15,918 nt of DNA from an uncultured Clostridia bacterium. GTDB taxonomy: Bacteria > Bacillota > Clostridia > Oscillospirales > Acutalibacteraceae. Shown in pieces: positions 15,231 through 15,918 of this stretch. Location of the stretch: positions 1 to 15,918 of the forward strand of contig CALGCE010000013.1 in the NCBI GenBank assembly GCA_937884625.1, read 5' to 3'. The notes under the pieces are model-generated. The model worked only from the letters and a program-made list of their open reading frames with translations, was not told the DNA's origin and searched no databases. The translations under genes were made by a program, and so were the position numbers. Each line of letters begins with the position of its first letter. Within the stretch, counting starts at the first letter, position 1.

Positions 15231-15277
15231 CGGGGTATCGCATAGGGACATCTGTAATTTCACGCCGTCCCGATACC
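15231..15277 (+). promoter_or_regulatory. structured leader of rpmH mRNA
   Basis: GGTATC (15234-15239) pairs with GATACC (15272-15277), and GGGAC (15245-15249) pairs with GTCCC (15267-15271). The result is an 11-bp hairpin with a 5-nt one-sided bulge (GCATA) and a 17-nt loop. An alternative GACGG/CCGTC pairing also exists. CATAG follows both arms. It lies between the promoter and the ribosome site, where autoregulatory r-protein leaders are found. I do not know a named L34 leader family that matches. Confidence 0.6.
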
Positions 15278-15305
15278 GCATAGAATTGACAAGGAGGTTT
15301 AGAAA

Positions 15306-15440
15306 ATGAAGAGAACTTATCAACCTAAAAAACTTCACCGTAAAAAAGAACACGGTTTCTTAAAGAGAATGGCAACAGCCAACGGTCGTAAGGTGCTTGC
15401 ACGTCGCAGAGCAAAAGGAAGAAAGCAGTTGACCTATTAA
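15306..15440 (+). CDS. rpmH: ribosomal protein L34 (bL34)
   Basis: A 44-residue very basic protein starting [18 protein letters not shown] and containing [20 protein letters not shown], the full bL34 signature at standard length. The ribosome site AAGGAGG (15291-15297) is perfect and 8 bases before ATG. It is followed by rnpA as in almost all bacteria, with a small terminator between them. Confidence 0.98.
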   Translation: MKRTYQPKKLHRKKEHGFLKRMATANGRKVLARRRAKGRKQLTY

Positions 15441-15466
15441 AGCCACTATTATTTGTGGCTTTTCCT
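15439..15466 (+). terminator. rpmH-rnpA attenuating terminator
   Basis: AAAGCCAC (15439-15446, starting within the rpmH stop codon) pairs with GTGGCTTT (15455-15462), an 8-bp stem followed by the T-rich CCTTTT. It should end many transcripts after rpmH, so much more L34 mRNA than rnpA mRNA is made. Confidence 0.75.
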
Positions 15467-15502
15467 TTTAGGGTCAACGGCACCGGCATAAAGTGAGAAA
15501 AA

Positions 15503-15853
15503 ATGCAGAGTTTTGAAAAGATTAAATCAAACCGTGATTTTCGCCGTCTTTATGCAAAGGGAAAATCATACGTTACCCCCTTTTTCGTACTGTATACGGC
15601 AAAGGGCAGAAAAGGAAAATTAAGATTTGGTATTACCGTCGGTAAGAAGATAGGCGGTGCGGTACAAAGGAACAGAGCAAAAAGGATAATTACCGCCGCT
15701 TTCAGAAGTGTCGCACCAAATGTCATAAATGGTTATGATGTTGTTGCGGTGGCAAGAACGAGGGTACTTGAAACTAAGAGTACGGCGGTTGCCGAACTTA
15801 TGAAAAAGCAGTTTAAGAAAGTCGGGTTGTGGAATTATGAAAAGACCGATTAG
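15503..15853 (+). CDS. rnpA: ribonuclease P protein component
   Basis: This 116-residue basic protein carries the RNase P protein signature: KSNRDFRRLY near the N-terminus, FGITVGKKIGGAVQRNRAKR (42-61, including the RNR motif) and GYDVVAVAR later. It helps the RNase P RNA process tRNA 5' ends. The ribosome site (AAAGTGAG) is weak. It overlaps yidD by 17 bases. Confidence 0.97.
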   Translation: MQSFEKIKSNRDFRRLYAKGKSYVTPFFVLYTAKGRKGKLRFGITVGKKIGGAVQRNRAKRIITAAFRSVAPNVINGYDVVAVARTRVLETKSTAVAELMKKQFKKVGLWNYEKTD

Positions 15854-15918
15854 CAAACTGCTTATTTGTGCTATAAATATTTATAAGAAGACAATTTCGC
15901 CTAAAAAAATCCCCTGTT
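15837..15918 (+). CDS. yidD: membrane protein insertion efficiency factor YidD, 5' part
   Basis: Translation of the +1 frame relative to rnpA from the ATG at 15837 gives 27 residues beginning MKRPISKLLICAINIYKKTI and continuing SPKKIPC. This matches the YidD start (short hydrophobic helix, then IYKKxISP and a Cys). YidD is a small membrane-associated protein that assists YidC insertion. The gene runs out of the window. Its place after rnpA, overlapping it, is the usual one. Confidence 0.9.
   Translation, partial: MKRPISKLLICAINIYKKTISPKKIPC

Overview
The window looks like a chromosomal segment of a low-GC Gram-positive bacterium, most likely a Clostridia member (a Ruminococcus/Oscillospiraceae-type gut bacterium is my best guess). 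The reasons are the Firmicutes-type L27 with a cleavable N-terminus next to its protease Prp, Mini-RNase III, the Obg C-terminal OCT domain, AT-rich intergenic DNA, strong GGAGG-type ribosome binding sites and consensus sigma-A promoters. The species call is inference. The gene calls rest on visible motifs.

Left part (1-3840, minus strand): the 5' end of a 16S rRNA gene with its leader and promoter. Beside it is the operon rplU-prp-rpmA-(zinc ribbon/DUF2007-like gene)-obg-mrnC. It starts from a consensus promoter with a likely L21 autoregulatory leader, has a strong internal terminator after rpmA, and ends in a 13-bp terminator hairpin. It supplies L21 and L27, the protease that trims L27, and two ribosome/rRNA maturation factors (Obg and Mini-III).

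Middle part (3886-11646) is accessory-like. A short-chain dehydrogenase on the plus strand is followed by an 899-residue phage-tail-like protein on the minus strand, with a collagen-like stretch and a C-terminal SGNH hydrolase. No other phage gene is near it. Next comes a complete IS3-family element (7568-9297), with orfA/orfB, a -1 slippery site, DD(35)E residues and terminal inverted repeats. It carries about 190 bp beyond the transposase stop, holding a plus-strand promoter and a hairpin-rich candidate small RNA. Then follows a two-gene minus-strand operon (ADA2/ADGF-like deaminase plus MTA/SAH nucleosidase-like protein) with five-unit heptanucleotide arrays on both sides, and a tRNA-Ala(GGC) with promoter and terminator.

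Right part (11707-15918, plus strand): manC-gmd-fcl, the enzymes that make GDP-L-fucose from mannose-1-phosphate, probably for a fucosylated surface glycan. Then come rpmH, rnpA and the start of yidD, the conserved gene group usually found beside dnaA. Here the DNA upstream of rpmH is the sugar operon, not dnaA. The rpmH mRNA has a structured leader, and a small terminator separates rpmH from rnpA.

The most noteworthy non-routine signals are the candidate RNA inside the IS, the orphan tail-like SGNH protein, the heptamer arrays around the purine operon, and the rpmH leader hairpin.
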